Numbered from the stretch's first letter, positions 42,180 to 53,550 are shown. The stretch: 64,000 bases of DNA from Alphaproteobacteria bacterium UBA3612 (GCA_002375465.1 DFLT01000003.1:1-64000); one strand, 5' to 3'. Numbers and translations are program-made. Notes: generated by a model from the letters alone, not told the origin.

Positions 42180-43553
42180 ATGATCAAGAAGACGCTTCGC
42201 ATGAGCGCTGGCGCGATTTTGGCCGTTGGCGCGGTCGGCATGACGCAGAGTCTCGCCCAGACCACGGCGCCGCAAATCTCCGCAGAAGACATTGAGAATG
42301 TGCCGATCCTGTCTAATTTGCGCGAAGTCGAGGATTTCACGGTTCTGGGCCGCGCGGTCGACCCCAATGTGCGGAAAGCCAGCGCCATCGTGAATGGCGA
42401 CGTTGTCACCGACACCGACATCGACCAGCGCCTCAACCTTGTCCTCGCAGCAAATCCCACACCTGTCGAAGCAGACGAAAAAGACCGTCTGCGGATGCAG
42501 ATCGCCCGAAACCTGATCGACGAGAAATTGCAGATCCAGGAAAGCGCGGAAAATGACGTCGTCATTTCAGAGCAGGAACTGGATCAGGCCTATTCCCGCG
42601 TAGCCGGAAACTTCAACCTGACGCCGGAACAGTTCCGCGAATATCTCGCGGAGCGCGAAACGAGCGAAATGGCGATCAAGCAACAGATTCATGCCGAACT
42701 GGCCTGGCAGCGCCTGCTGCGGCGCAAGGTCGAGCCCTTCGTTAACGTGGGCGACGACGAGGTCGAGAATATGATCGCCCGCATGGAGGCGGCCAAGGGT
42801 ACTGACGAATATCGGATCGGTGAACTCGTTTTCTTCACCACGCCGGAAACCGCCGGGACCGCCATGGCGAACGCGACACGCATTGCGGAACAATTGCAGC
42901 AGGGAGCGTCTTTCGCCGCCTACGCCCGGCAATATTCCGAAAGCTCCACCGCGACATTGGGGGGTGATTTGGGATGGGTGCAATCGGAACAGCTGAGCCC
43001 GGAACTGCAGCCCATCGTGTCGCAACTTGGTCAGGGCCAGATTACCCGCCCGGTTCAGTTGCCGGGAAAAATCGTCATCCTTGCGATGATCGACAAACGC
43101 CAAATCCTGACCCCCGATGAGGATGATGAGATTCTCAGCCTGAAACAGATCAGCATCGACCTGCCGAGCGGTATTACGCAGGATGCGGCCCAGGCGCTTG
43201 TCGCACGCCTGCAGTCGGAGACCGAAAATATGGGCGGCTGCGGTGGTGCGGAAACGGTCGCTGCTTCGCTGGGCGGCGAAGTGATCAATAATGATCAGAT
43301 ACGTTTGGGTGATCTTCCACCGCAGCTTAAGCCGATCATGACGCAGCTGCAGATCGGGCAGTCCACCCCGCCTTTCGGTTCGCTGGAGGAGGGTCTGAAG
43401 GTCCTGACCATGTGCGGGCGGGAAGCTCCGGCGCAGGTGGCTGGGCCAAATTTCGACAATATGTTCGCACAGCTGGAGGAACAGCGCGTCAACATGATGG
43501 CGCGCCGCTATCTGCGCGACCTCCGTCGCGACGCCATTATCGATTACCGCTGA
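42180..43553 (+). CDS. surA: Periplasmic chaperone/peptidyl-prolyl isomerase SurA
   Basis: 457 residues; GGAG 7 nt before the ATG. A signal peptide (GAILAVGAVGMTQSLAQ) precedes the N-terminal chaperone helices (IVNGDVVTDTDIDQRLNL). Two parvulin-like regions follow: about 190-310 (EYRIGELVFF, FAAYARQYSES, GGDLGWV) and a more degenerate 320-420. It escorts outer-membrane proteins to the BAM complex. Downstream of lptD and upstream of pdxA, the classic order. Confidence 0.92.
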   Translation: MIKKTLRMSAGAILAVGAVGMTQSLAQTTAPQISAEDIENVPILSNLREVEDFTVLGRAVDPNVRKASAIVNGDVVTDTDIDQRLNLVLAANPTPVEADEKDRLRMQIARNLIDEKLQIQESAENDVVISEQELDQAYSRVAGNFNLTPEQFREYLAERETSEMAIKQQIHAELAWQRLLRRKVEPFVNVGDDEVENMIARMEAAKGTDEYRIGELVFFTTPETAGTAMANATRIAEQLQQGASFAAYARQYSESSTATLGGDLGWVQSEQLSPELQPIVSQLGQGQITRPVQLPGKIVILAMIDKRQILTPDEDDEILSLKQISIDLPSGITQDAAQALVARLQSETENMGGCGGAETVAASLGGEVINNDQIRLGDLPPQLKPIMTQLQIGQSTPPFGSLEEGLKVLTMCGREAPAQVAGPNFDNMFAQLEEQRVNMMARRYLRDLRRDAIIDYR

Positions 43554-43574
43554 TGCGGCTTTGGGGGCCGACTC

Positions 43575-44579
43575 TTGATTGAACCCGTTGCAGTTGCACT
43601 TGGCGATCCAGCCGGAATTGGCGCGGAAATAACCGCCAAGGCCTATGCTGAACGTCAGGTCAGGGGCCTGCCGTGCTTCTTCGCCGTCGGAAGCCGTCGG
43701 GCGCTGGAAACGAGCTGGCATGGGCCGGTGGAAACCATCACGGCGCCATCGCAAGCGCGCGAGGTGTGTGACCACGCCCTGCCCCTGATCGAAGTCGAAC
43801 ACCGCGAGGAAATCATCCCTGGCGAGCCGACATTGGAGGGCGCCCGCTGCGCGCTGGACGCACTGGAATTCGCAACCGGACTGGTCCGCTCGGGCGCGGC
43901 CGGTGCATTGGTCACCGCACCCATTTCAAAGGCTCAGCTGATCGCCATCGGTTTTACCCATCCGGGCCAGACCGAGTTTGTTGCAGAACGCTGCGGTGTC
44001 GCCAGCCAGAACGTCGCCATGATGCTGCTGGGACCGACGCTAAAGTGCGTGCCCGTAACCATGCACACCAGCATCGCCAGTGTGCCGGAGCTACTGACGG
44101 TCGATCTGATCGTCGGACGCATCACCGCCACGGCGCGTGGCCTGATGAAGAATTTCGGCATCGAGCATCCGCGCATCGCGGTGGCCGGCCTCAACCCCCA
44201 TGCGGGGGAGAGCGGCCTGATGGGCGTTGAAGAGGAAAATATCATCAGACCCGCGATGGAAATGCTCGCGCATGAGGATTTCACACTCGTGGGACCGCTT
44301 CCCGCCGATACGATGTTCCATCCAAGGGCACGCGCGAAATATGATGCGGCTGTCTGCATGTACCACGATCAGGCGCTGATCCCCGTAAAAACGCTGCACT
44401 TCGACGAAGGGGTCAATCTGACCCTCGGCCTTCCCATTGTGCGTACCAGCCCCGATCACGGCACGGCGTTCGACATTGCGGGCAAGAACCTTGCGCGTCC
44501 GGACGCGATGGTCGCGGCGTTACAGGTTGCCGCGGATTGTGCTGAGCGGCGGATGCGCGCGCGCGAAGAATGCCACTGA
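43575..44579 (+). CDS. pdxA: 4-hydroxythreonine-4-phosphate dehydrogenase
   Basis: 334 residues starting at TTG 43575, 21 bp after surA; no ATG fits better. VALGDPAGIGAEI at the start, VTAPISKAQLI, HPGQTEFVAERCG with metal-ligand histidine, AGLNPHAGESGLMG, MYHDQALIPVKTLHFDEGVNLTLGLP split over two blocks and RTSPDHGTAFDIAG. It oxidises 4-phosphohydroxy-L-threonine in pyridoxal phosphate synthesis. The end overlaps rsmA by 10 nt. Confidence 0.94.
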   Translation: MIEPVAVALGDPAGIGAEITAKAYAERQVRGLPCFFAVGSRRALETSWHGPVETITAPSQAREVCDHALPLIEVEHREEIIPGEPTLEGARCALDALEFATGLVRSGAAGALVTAPISKAQLIAIGFTHPGQTEFVAERCGVASQNVAMMLLGPTLKCVPVTMHTSIASVPELLTVDLIVGRITATARGLMKNFGIEHPRIAVAGLNPHAGESGLMGVEEENIIRPAMEMLAHEDFTLVGPLPADTMFHPRARAKYDAAVCMYHDQALIPVKTLHFDEGVNLTLGLPIVRTSPDHGTAFDIAGKNLARPDAMVAALQVAADCAERRMRAREECH

Positions 44580-45400
44580 ACCTGCCCCCATTGCGCGACG
44601 TCATCGCCGCGCATGGGCTGGCCGCAAAGAAATCCCTGGGTCAGAATTTTCTTCTCGATTCCAACCTGCTTGCAAAGATCGCACGCGTACCGGGCGACCT
44701 GGACGGAGCCGCCGTTTACGAAGTCGGGCCGGGACCTGGGGGACTTACCCGCGCCTTGCTGGAGGCGGGCGCCGACGTGACTGCCGTCGAACGCGACGCA
44801 CGGTGCTTGCCAGCGCTATCGGAAATTGCCGCCGTGGCGGAGGGGCGTCTGACTGTGATCGAGGGCGACGCGATGCAGGTCGAAGAACGGCACTTGTTCC
44901 CTGGGCGCGCACATATCGTCGCCAATTTGCCGTACAATGTCGGCACTGCGCTGCTGGTGAACTGGCTGCAGGCCGATTGGCCACCCTGGTGGGCCAGCCT
45001 GACGCTTATGTTTCAGCGAGAGGTTGCAAATCGCATCGTCGCTGAGTCCGGCAGCGCGGCATATGGGCGCTTATCTGTATTGGCCCAGTGGCGTAGCCGC
45101 GCGACAATCGCCATGAAGGTACCCGCACGCGCGTTCGTACCCGCACCAAAGGTAGAGAGCGCAGTCATCCACATCACACCGATCGAGGCGCCGGCCGGTG
45201 TGGCGGTGGGTACATTGTCCCGGCTGACGGAGGCCGCGTTCGGACAGCGCCGCAAGATGTTGCGGACGAGCTTAAAAGGCCTGCCCGGCGCGATCGAGGC
45301 GATGGAGAAGGTCGGAATCGACGGCACACGACGCGCGGAAACGATCAGCGTCGCGGGCTTCGTCGACCTGGCGCACGAACTGCAAAAATCGAATAATTGA
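44570..45400 (+). CDS. rsmA: 16S rRNA dimethyladenosine methyltransferase
   Basis: 276 residues. KKSLGQNFLLDSNLLAKIA, SAM motif YEVGPGPGGLTRALLE, the acidic VIEGDAMQV and the catalytic NLPYNVGTALL are all present; PKVESAVIHI and FGQRRKMLRTSLKG mark the C-terminal domain. It dimethylates A1518 and A1519 of 16S rRNA. It overlaps pdxA by 10 nt and closes the lptD cluster. Confidence 0.96.
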   Translation: MPLNLPPLRDVIAAHGLAAKKSLGQNFLLDSNLLAKIARVPGDLDGAAVYEVGPGPGGLTRALLEAGADVTAVERDARCLPALSEIAAVAEGRLTVIEGDAMQVEERHLFPGRAHIVANLPYNVGTALLVNWLQADWPPWWASLTLMFQREVANRIVAESGSAAYGRLSVLAQWRSRATIAMKVPARAFVPAPKVESAVIHITPIEAPAGVAVGTLSRLTEAAFGQRRKMLRTSLKGLPGAIEAMEKVGIDGTRRAETISVAGFVDLAHELQKSNN

Positions 45401-45448
45401 GGCACATTAGAACGCCGCTCAACAGCGGCAACCTCGTCTTTACCGTCG

Positions 45449-45958
45449 TCAGTTCGTGTCAGGCAAAGTCTCAGATTTGGAAACGCTTTCCGCACTTTCG
45501 ACTGGCGGCGGCCCAGCACTGATTGCGCTCGCCAAGCGGGTAGCCTGCGTACATTCCCGTTCGCAAAGATCACGGATGCGCTCGAGATTCTTGCGCGCGC
45601 GCGCGGTGGCACCACGTTCCACCAGAGCCTCGCCCTGCTCTTCCAGAGCGGTAAGGTTCGATGGATCGATGGTCAGCCCCTCGCGATAGAATTTCACCGC
45701 ACGACCCGGCAATCCCAGCGCGTCATGAGCACGAGCGAGACCAATATAGGCGCGGACATTTTTCGGATCGACGGCGAGGGCGGTTTCGAACTGGTCAATG
45801 GCCGCCTCGGCTTTTTGATCACCCAGCAATCCTTCGCCGGCAGTTGTGAACTTCATCGACTGTGCGGAAATGCGTGGCTCTGGCGTTTCACACAGGGCAA
45901 CGGTCGAGACCCCTCCGACAGCGAGGGCGAGCGCACCGATAAAAACGGCCTTGTTCAT
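45449..45958 (-). CDS. Secreted TPR protein
   Basis: 169 residues from the ATG at 45958 (GGAG 6 nt upstream). A signal peptide (NKAVFIGALALAVGGVSTVALC) is followed by two or three tetratricopeptide units (AAIDQFETALAVDPKNVRAY, GLPGRAVKFYREGLTIDPSN) and a Ser/Glu-rich tail. TPR domains mediate protein contacts; the partner is unknown. It is 28 bp downstream of the rRNA methyltransferase on the same strand. Confidence 0.78.
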   Translation of the reverse strand: MNKAVFIGALALAVGGVSTVALCETPEPRISAQSMKFTTAGEGLLGDQKAEAAIDQFETALAVDPKNVRAYIGLARAHDALGLPGRAVKFYREGLTIDPSNLTALEEQGEALVERGATARARKNLERIRDLCERECTQATRLASAISAGPPPVESAESVSKSETLPDTN

Positions 45959-45986
45959 GAACTTCTCCATCCTGCTGCGGATCCTA

Positions 45987-47090
45987 TCATGCCATTTCAA
46001 AACGTGCGATGAAGAAACCGTCGGATCCGCCGATTTGCGGCATAAGCGTTACGCGCGAAACCTCCGAAAACCCTTCCGCCGGCAAACGGTCGGCCTGACG
46101 TGCGCCTTCTTCTGGTAACAAGGAACAGACCGCGTAGATAAGCGCACCGCCGGGCTTTACCAGAGACGCGCCCACCGAAATCAAATGGCGCTGCAGGCCG
46201 GTCAGACGTTCCAGCCGCTCCGGCGTCAGGCGCCACTTAGCTTCTGGGTTGCGGCGCCAAGTGCCGGTGCCGGAACAGGGTGCGTCGATCAGCACGATGT
46301 CGGCGCGGGTTCCGTCGAATGCATCCCTTTCCTCGCCCGGGTTAAGCCGTACAGGGGTGATAATATTCGCGCCCGCGCGCTCGGCCCGCGCCGGCAATTC
46401 GCCCAGTCTGCGCCAATCCGTGTCGCTGGCAAGAATACTGCCCGTGTTCGCCATTTCCGCAGCCAGCCCCAGCGATTTGCCGCCAGCGCCCGCACAAAGG
46501 TCGATCACCGTCGCCCCGGCACGGGGCGCACAGGTCTGCACGATGTGCTGGCTACCGCGATCCTGTATTTCGACAAGACCCTGCAGATATTCAGGCCGAC
46601 GAGCGATATCGTCAGGAGCGTTGGTAAGGGCGTTGGGCAGGTCGCCAACCGGGTCGCCAAGGTGCAGCAAATCGTCCCGCCGCGCCTTGAGGCTATTCAC
46701 CCTGAGATCCAGCGGTGCGCGTTCAAGAAGCGCGGGATCGGCTCGTTCGCCCAGCCGTTTGAGGAGCCAGCCCGGCGCCAGCCCAGGCTCGGCACGCGGC
46801 TCGTCGGCGGACAAGGAAGCGGGGGCATGGCCTTCACCGCCAAAATGATCCTCAAGGTCGGGCCTGGCACCCAGCACAGCCGCGCGACCGGAAATGGGCA
46901 TCTCGCCCAATGAGCGAATGCAGTCATAGACCACGTCGCGCACCGCGCGGCGATCCTTCGATCCGGCATAGCGCCGCGTCTTGAAATAGCGAGCGATCAG
47001 CACGTCGGCCGCCGCGCCACCACTTCGTGCCGATTCGATAACCTGATCCAGAATTTCTATGGCGGCCTGGGTGCGTGCAGCGGGCGTCAT
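45987..47090 (-). CDS. RsmB/NOL1-type 16S rRNA m5C methyltransferase
   Basis: 367 residues, ATG with GGAG 7 nt upstream. An N-terminal NusB-like helical region precedes the Rossmann domain: VIDLCAGAGGKSLGLA (SAM), the two cysteines of m5C enzymes in LIDAPCSGTGTWRRNP and IYAVCSLLPEEG. It is shorter than E. coli RsmB (429) but has the same layout. It methylates cytosine in 16S rRNA; the exact site is not shown. It lies between guaB and the TPR gene, all on the minus strand. Confidence 0.87.
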   Translation of the reverse strand: MTPAARTQAAIEILDQVIESARSGGAAADVLIARYFKTRRYAGSKDRRAVRDVVYDCIRSLGEMPISGRAAVLGARPDLEDHFGGEGHAPASLSADEPRAEPGLAPGWLLKRLGERADPALLERAPLDLRVNSLKARRDDLLHLGDPVGDLPNALTNAPDDIARRPEYLQGLVEIQDRGSQHIVQTCAPRAGATVIDLCAGAGGKSLGLAAEMANTGSILASDTDWRRLGELPARAERAGANIITPVRLNPGEERDAFDGTRADIVLIDAPCSGTGTWRRNPEAKWRLTPERLERLTGLQRHLISVGASLVKPGGALIYAVCSLLPEEGARQADRLPAEGFSEVSRVTLMPQIGGSDGFFIARFEMA

Positions 47091-47160
47091 GCGGCGGCTC
47101 CTGCTATAGAAGCGCGCACGGAGACGCGATCGACAGAGTCACTAGCTGCCATGGAGCAGG

Positions 47161-48636
47161 TCAACGGGTGGGATAATTCGGCGCTTCGCGGGTGATGGCG
47201 ACATCGTGCACATGGCTTTCGCGCAGGCCCGCCCCGGTGATCTTCACGAAGTTCGCCCGCTCCTGAAAATCCTTGATAGTGGCAGAGCCCGTATAGCCCA
47301 TAGCCGCCTTCACGCCGCCAGCCAGCTGGTGCAGAATATCCTTCGCCGCGCCCTTATAGGGAACCTGCCCCTCGATCCCTTCGGGGACGAGCTTCATATG
47401 GTCCTTGATGTCCTGCTGGAAATATCGATCCGCAGAGCCCAGAGCCATGGCGCCGACACTCCCCATGCCGCGATAACTTTTATAGCTGCGTCCCTGGTAG
47501 AGAAACGTCTCGCCCGGCGCTTCTTCGGTTCCCGCCAGCAGCGAACCCACCATTGCCGCCGCTGCGCCTCCCGCGATCGCCTTCGCCACATCGCCGGAGG
47601 TGCGAATGCCGCCATCGGCGATGACCGGAACGCCATGTTTTGCAGCCGCCTCGGCCGCGTCAATGATGGCGGTAAATTGTGGTACGCCGACACCCGCGAC
47701 GATGCGAGTCGTGCAGATAGAGCCCGGACCGATGCCGACCTTGATGCAGTCGGCGCCCGCATCGATCAGCGCCTCGGCAGCCGCTCCTGTCGCGACATTA
47801 CCTGCGATGATCTGCACGTTGTTGCTGAGCCGCTTGATACGCGAAACAGCCTCGGCAACGCGAACGGAATGACCATGGGCGGTATCGACGACGATGACGT
47901 CGCATTCGGCATCGATCAGCGCCTCCGTCCGCTCGAAGCCTGCATCGCCGACCGTCGTGGCGGCAGCGACGCGAAGACGTCCCGCCGAATCCTTGGTGGC
48001 GGAGGGGAACGTAACCGCCTTCTCTATGTCCTTAACGGTAATCAGACCGACAAGGCGGAAGTCGTCGTCCACAACCAGCAGCTTCTCAATTCGGCGCTGG
48101 TGCAGCAGCCTGCGCGCTTCGTCATGGCTGACACCCAGCGGAACAGTGGCAAGGTTCTCCTTCGTCATTAGTTCGCTAATCGCCTGATCATGATTTTCGG
48201 CAAAGCGGACGTCGCGATTGGTCAATATGCCGATCAGGCGTCCTGGCAGCCCGCCGCGGGCTGGCTCGGTAATGGGAATCCCGCCGATCTTGTAGCGCGC
48301 CATGGTTTCCAGCGCCTCGCCCAGCGTCTGGTGCGGCTGCATGGTAACTGGATTGACGACCATGCCGCTCTCGAAGCGCTTCACAGCCCGCACAGCCGCC
48401 GCCTGCTCATCGATGGAAAGGTTGCGGTGCAACACGCCAAGGCCGCCCATCTGTGCCATGACGATGGCCATGTCCGCCTCAGTCACGGTATCCATTGCGG
48501 CAGAAAGAATCGGCATGTTCAGCGCGATATCGCGGGTCAGCTGCGTCGTCAGGTTGACCTCTGATGGCATGACCGATGATTCCATCGGCACAAGCAGTAC
48601 GTCATCGAAGGTTAGGCCATCGCGAATCTTGACCAA
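47161..48636 (-). CDS. guaB: IMP dehydrogenase
   Basis: 491 residues, starting at TTG 48636 with GGAG upstream. TFDDVLLVPMESSV at the start, two CBS domains at about 95-210, GIGPGSICTTRIVAGVGVP with the catalytic Cys, the flap and GGIRTSGDVAKAIAGGA and RGMGSVGAM. It oxidises IMP to XMP in guanine nucleotide synthesis; the CBS pair allows allosteric control by nucleotides. Textbook length. Confidence 0.96.
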   Translation of the reverse strand: MVKIRDGLTFDDVLLVPMESSVMPSEVNLTTQLTRDIALNMPILSAAMDTVTEADMAIVMAQMGGLGVLHRNLSIDEQAAAVRAVKRFESGMVVNPVTMQPHQTLGEALETMARYKIGGIPITEPARGGLPGRLIGILTNRDVRFAENHDQAISELMTKENLATVPLGVSHDEARRLLHQRRIEKLLVVDDDFRLVGLITVKDIEKAVTFPSATKDSAGRLRVAAATTVGDAGFERTEALIDAECDVIVVDTAHGHSVRVAEAVSRIKRLSNNVQIIAGNVATGAAAEALIDAGADCIKVGIGPGSICTTRIVAGVGVPQFTAIIDAAEAAAKHGVPVIADGGIRTSGDVAKAIAGGAAAAMVGSLLAGTEEAPGETFLYQGRSYKSYRGMGSVGAMALGSADRYFQQDIKDHMKLVPEGIEGQVPYKGAAKDILHQLAGGVKAAMGYTGSATIKDFQERANFVKITGAGLRESHVHDVAITREAPNYPTR

Positions 48637-48700
48637 GGGGGGCGCTCCTGCGGCAGGGAATCGGGGAGCGCCGCCTTATACGCCGGGATCGGTAGCCCCG

Positions 48701-49720
48701 CTAGGGCCGCTGATAGGGCGATGTCGGCTGCCACTTGGGCGCCTGATCCGCATTCGCGATCAATCGCCCGAAGCGATAGAGCAGACCAGCGTCCGCCTGT
48801 GCGCCGGACCAGTCTATGCCCGGCCCGGCCTCGTCGGACGCGCTGTGATAGCGTGCCGTCATGTACGGCGTCGCTGCCAGGCCGCCATTCGCAGGCGCGA
48901 ACAGACCCGTCAGCATGACAGCGGGCACTCCCGCCTCCGCAAAGGCGAAATGATCGGACCGGTCGTAAAAATCGTCTGCCTCCGGCGATCGAACGAGCCG
49001 CCTGCCCTCTGCTACAGCGGCAGCCTCTGCCATGGACCCCAGATCGGTCAGTCCCGCACCCAACAGCACGACGTCCCGTGTGTACCCTCTCGCCGCAACG
49101 GTATCGAGGCCCAGGACGGCCCGAATGGATGACAGGGGGACCGGTGGATCCTCCGTAAACGCATAGGCGCCCCACAGACCGCCCTCTTCCGCCGCGCTGG
49201 CAAGGAAAATAATGGAGCGCTCGGCCGGCTGTTCGGCATATCGCCGCGCAAGCTCGATCAGAACGGCGACGCCGCTGGCATTGTCGACGGCGCTGTTGCA
49301 GATATTGTCGCTCTCGTCGGCGCGTTGGCACAGATCGTTGCCCATACCTTGCCCATCATGATGGGCGATGTAGAGCACATATTCATCAGGGTGTAATACT
49401 CCGGGCACCATCGCCAGCACGTTGCGCGATGTGCCCCCGCCCTCCAGCTCTACTTTCTGGTCGGAGATGCCGCCGGGCAGCGGAACCGCCCCGGCCTCGG
49501 CGAACTGCCCTGCGATGTACCGTGTGGCGATCCGGTCGCCGGCTGATCCCGCGAGGCGCCCCTCAAGACGGTCATCGGCCAGAAAATCGACATGCGCCGA
49601 CAGCGCGGCACGCGAAACGCTGTAGGGCGCCGGGGCCACCCCTCCATCCGCTACGCACGCCGCCAGCGTCAGAAGACCGAACCCGATCACCGCCGCCGCG
49701 CGGGCCGGCATTTTCCTCAT
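48701..49720 (-). CDS. M28-family zinc peptidase lipoprotein
   Basis: About 339 residues from the ATG at 49720 (49732 also possible). The signal ends in the lipobox LAAC, predicting lipid anchoring. Zinc ligands are visible in order: His in YIAHHDGQG, bridging Asp in SAVDNASGVA, Glu pair in ASAAEEGG, Asp in VLGLDTV and His in RYHSASDE. Members are aminopeptidases acting in the periplasm or outside the cell. It lies between clpX and guaB on the minus strand without overlap. Confidence 0.88.
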   Translation of the reverse strand: MRKMPARAAAVIGFGLLTLAACVADGGVAPAPYSVSRAALSAHVDFLADDRLEGRLAGSAGDRIATRYIAGQFAEAGAVPLPGGISDQKVELEGGGTSRNVLAMVPGVLHPDEYVLYIAHHDGQGMGNDLCQRADESDNICNSAVDNASGVAVLIELARRYAEQPAERSIIFLASAAEEGGLWGAYAFTEDPPVPLSSIRAVLGLDTVAARGYTRDVVLLGAGLTDLGSMAEAAAVAEGRRLVRSPEADDFYDRSDHFAFAEAGVPAVMLTGLFAPANGGLAATPYMTARYHSASDEAGPGIDWSGAQADAGLLYRFGRLIANADQAPKWQPTSPYQRP

Positions 49721-49762
49721 GTGGGAACCCATCGACCGAAAGCGCGAACGGCGGCGATTGCG

Positions 49763-51064
<1,302 letters not shown>

Positions 51065-51366
51065 GAAAATCCTTTCCGGGAGCGCGAAAACCGGCGCCCC
51101 TGCCCGCTGAAAGCGGTCGCCATCATAAACCTGTTTCTCATCCGAGCACGCTTGTCCACCCCAAACGGATACCAGTTTGACGCTTTTATCGCATTCAGGT
51201 CAACATTAGGTGAACCTCGCAGTCTCGCTGCGGATTATCTGGGGTCGACGCGCACTCATTCAAGCACAAAAGGTGTGGGGCAATATGTCCCGTCCTTCTA
51301 TAGACGGGCACTAATGACCTGGGGACCGATCATCACCGAAAACTTTCTGCTGCGCGGATCAGTTCC
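51065..51366. other. Intergenic region between divergent clpX and SLC13 permease
   Basis: 302 bp with no supported gene, RNA or strong terminator. TTGACC on the minus strand (near 51204) could be part of a clpX promoter, but a matching -10 at proper spacing was not clear. Confidence 0.3.
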
Positions 51367-53124
51367 ATGTTCGACGGCCTGAACGAGATGATCTCGGCGC
51401 TGGACCCGGCGTGGGTAAGCGCCGGCGTCCTGCTGATTGCGCTTGTTCTTTTCGTCACCGATCGGCTGCGCCACGATCTGGTGGCGCTAACCGCCCTGAT
51501 CATGTGCGTGGGCGTCGGCATCGTGACCCCGCGGGATGCCCTGGCGGGCTTCGCCGATCCGGCCGTGATCACGGTGGCGGCCGTTCTCGTCATCGGCCGC
51601 GCGATTGAGCTGAGCGGCATTGCGAGCGCCGTAACGGGGCATCTTACGCGAAGCAGCGCACCATTCGAACTGCAATTGATGATCGTGATGATCATCGGCG
51701 CGGTGCTGTCCGCCTTCATGAACAATATCGCCGCCCTGGTAATCGCAATGCCCGTCGCGTCAAAACTGGCGATAGAGGCAAAGCGGTCACCGACGGCGGC
51801 GCTGATGCCGCTTGCGTTTGCCACCATTCTGGGCGGCATGACGACTCTGATCGGCACGCCACCCAACCTGATCCTCTCGTCGATCCGCCGCGATCATGTC
51901 GGCACCGGATTTGGATTTTTCGACATGAGCGGTGTCGGCTTGGCCGTCACAATTGTCGGCCTTCTCTATATGGCAGCCATCGGGTTCCGCCTTTTACCCA
52001 CCCGGCGGGCTGTCGTACGCGGCGTCGATAACCCCTGGCGCGTCTATGAACTGATCGTGCCGGAACAAGCGGCTGGAACGGCGGGTCTGCGCGAAAGTCT
52101 GCGTCAGGCAGGAGCGCGCCTGTTAAAGGTCTATGAACCCGGAGAGCGGCGCTGGCGATCTGGGCAGGGCGCCAGCCTGGGCCGACGCATCATCGTGCTA
52201 TCGCGCAAGAACCCATGGAATCTGGCGGAAGAAACTGGCTACACGGCGGTGCACCGGCGCGATGAGAGCCCGGATGCCGTCACTGTTCGTACCGCCGTTG
52301 CCCATGGCAGCTTTCTGATCGGTCGGGCCTATGATGCCGTGGCCGGCCGGACGGAGGGCCGCCTTTCCATCGTAGCGGCCGGCCCCCGTGCCGCACGCGC
52401 AAAGCGGCCGTTGAGGACGATGGAAATTCAGGCTGGCGACCAGCTGTTCATTCATGGGTCGGCGTCGGTGATCGCCGAATTCATTCCCAATGCGCGATTG
52501 CTGGAAATCGGTCGCCACGACCTGCAGGATGTGGATTATCGACGCGCCGCAATGATCATTGGGATCTTTGCGACCGCCATCGCCGCCACTGCTTTTTTTG
52601 GCGCGTCGCCAGCAATCGCCTTCGTTGCCGCGGCGGCGCTGATCCCCGCTCTTCGCTTGCTACCGGCGGATGAGATCTATCGTAGTATCGACTGGCCGGT
52701 CATCGTTCTACTGGCAGCGATGATCCCCGTGGGGCAAAGTTTTGAAACGACTGGGGCGGCGTCAGACGTTTCGCAATGGCTGTCGGCTACACTGTCCGAT
52801 GCACCGGCGTGGGCCGCGCTGTTCGCCTTGGGTGCGATTACGCTTCTGCTATCGGCCATCCTCAATAACGTCGCGACCGCGATCATCATGGGCCCGGTCG
52901 CATATCAGATCGCGGAATTGAGAGGGTTCGACAGCGATGCGGCCCTTCTGGTCGTTCTGGTCGGCGCTTCGGCGGCCTTCCTCACCCCGATCGGGCATCA
53001 GAACAATCTGCTCGTAATGCGTCCTGGAGGTTATTTGTTCAGCGACTTTGCACGAATGGGAGCGCCGCTCTCTCTTCTGATTCTGATCGTGGCCACGGCG
53101 TACCTGACGGCGTTCTCGCTCTGA
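51367..53124 (+). CDS. SLC13-family permease with two RCK_C domains
   Basis: 585 residues. Hydrophobic helices occupy about 15-215, and a second membrane block follows from ~390 to the C-terminus. The SNT/TPP-like loops of the DASS/SLC13 family are visible as MNNIAALVIAMPV, LIGTPPNLILSSI and, in the second half, LNNVATAIIMGPV and LTPIGHQNNLLVM. Between them (about 220-375) lie two TrkA-C (RCK_C) domains, including LRTMEIQAGDQLFIHGSA. It probably imports anions such as sulfate, dicarboxylates or other solutes; the substrate cannot be told. Confidence 0.87.
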   Translation: MFDGLNEMISALDPAWVSAGVLLIALVLFVTDRLRHDLVALTALIMCVGVGIVTPRDALAGFADPAVITVAAVLVIGRAIELSGIASAVTGHLTRSSAPFELQLMIVMIIGAVLSAFMNNIAALVIAMPVASKLAIEAKRSPTAALMPLAFATILGGMTTLIGTPPNLILSSIRRDHVGTGFGFFDMSGVGLAVTIVGLLYMAAIGFRLLPTRRAVVRGVDNPWRVYELIVPEQAAGTAGLRESLRQAGARLLKVYEPGERRWRSGQGASLGRRIIVLSRKNPWNLAEETGYTAVHRRDESPDAVTVRTAVAHGSFLIGRAYDAVAGRTEGRLSIVAAGPRAARAKRPLRTMEIQAGDQLFIHGSASVIAEFIPNARLLEIGRHDLQDVDYRRAAMIIGIFATAIAATAFFGASPAIAFVAAAALIPALRLLPADEIYRSIDWPVIVLLAAMIPVGQSFETTGAASDVSQWLSATLSDAPAWAALFALGAITLLLSAILNNVATAIIMGPVAYQIAELRGFDSDAALLVVLVGASAAFLTPIGHQNNLLVMRPGGYLFSDFARMGAPLSLLILIVATAYLTAFSL

Positions 53125-53130
53125 GCCGGT

Positions 53131-53178
53131 CGATAGCGTGCTGAATTGAAAGGACTGATTAATCCTCACGCGCTATTT
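53131..53178 (+). terminator. Candidate terminator after the SLC13 gene
   Basis: ATAGCGTG pairs with CA and CGCTAT across an inner AGGA/TCCT stem, followed by TTTATTT. The stem is imperfect (a two-base bulge), so this is tentative. Confidence 0.35.
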
Positions 53179-53211
53179 ATTTGCCGATAAAACTGGAGCC
53201 AATGCCCGGCC

Positions 53212-53550
53212 ATGACGGCACTGACAGAAATAAAGAAGCGCGACGAACGCGCGCGCATCCTCCGCGCCGGTATCGTCCGCGTCGACGACCTGGAGCGCAA
53301 AGTATTGATTCGCGACATTTCGGAATCGGGCGCCCACATTCAGTGCGACGTGGAATTGCAGATCGGCGAAGAAATATTGCTCAGCTTCAGCGACTCCCCG
53401 CCACTGCCGGCGACCGTACGCTGGGAGAAGGGCGATCGGTTCGGGGTTGAGTTCGAGCGGCGCATCGAGCTGGATTCCAGTGGCAAGCCCACCGCTGCGG
53501 CGCTGAACGCCGCCCGTAGCCAGCGATCCTTCGTAAGCTGGAAAAAATAG
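53212..53550 (+). CDS. PilZ-domain protein
   Basis: 112 residues. The N-terminal KKRDERARILRAG stands where PilZ proteins carry the RxxxR c-di-GMP contact, followed by IRDISESGAHI (the D/NxSxxG motif in the form DISESGA) and PPLPATVRWEKGDRFGVEF. One compact PilZ domain with no partner domain. Expected to bind c-di-GMP; it stands alone, convergent with dciA. Confidence 0.82.
   Translation: MTALTEIKKRDERARILRAGIVRVDDLERKVLIRDISESGAHIQCDVELQIGEEILLSFSDSPPLPATVRWEKGDRFGVEFERRIELDSSGKPTAAALNAARSQRSFVSWKK

Noticed and set aside
42567..43802. 411-residue minus-strand open frame
   Set aside because: Antisense to surA and pdxA; no recognisable family.
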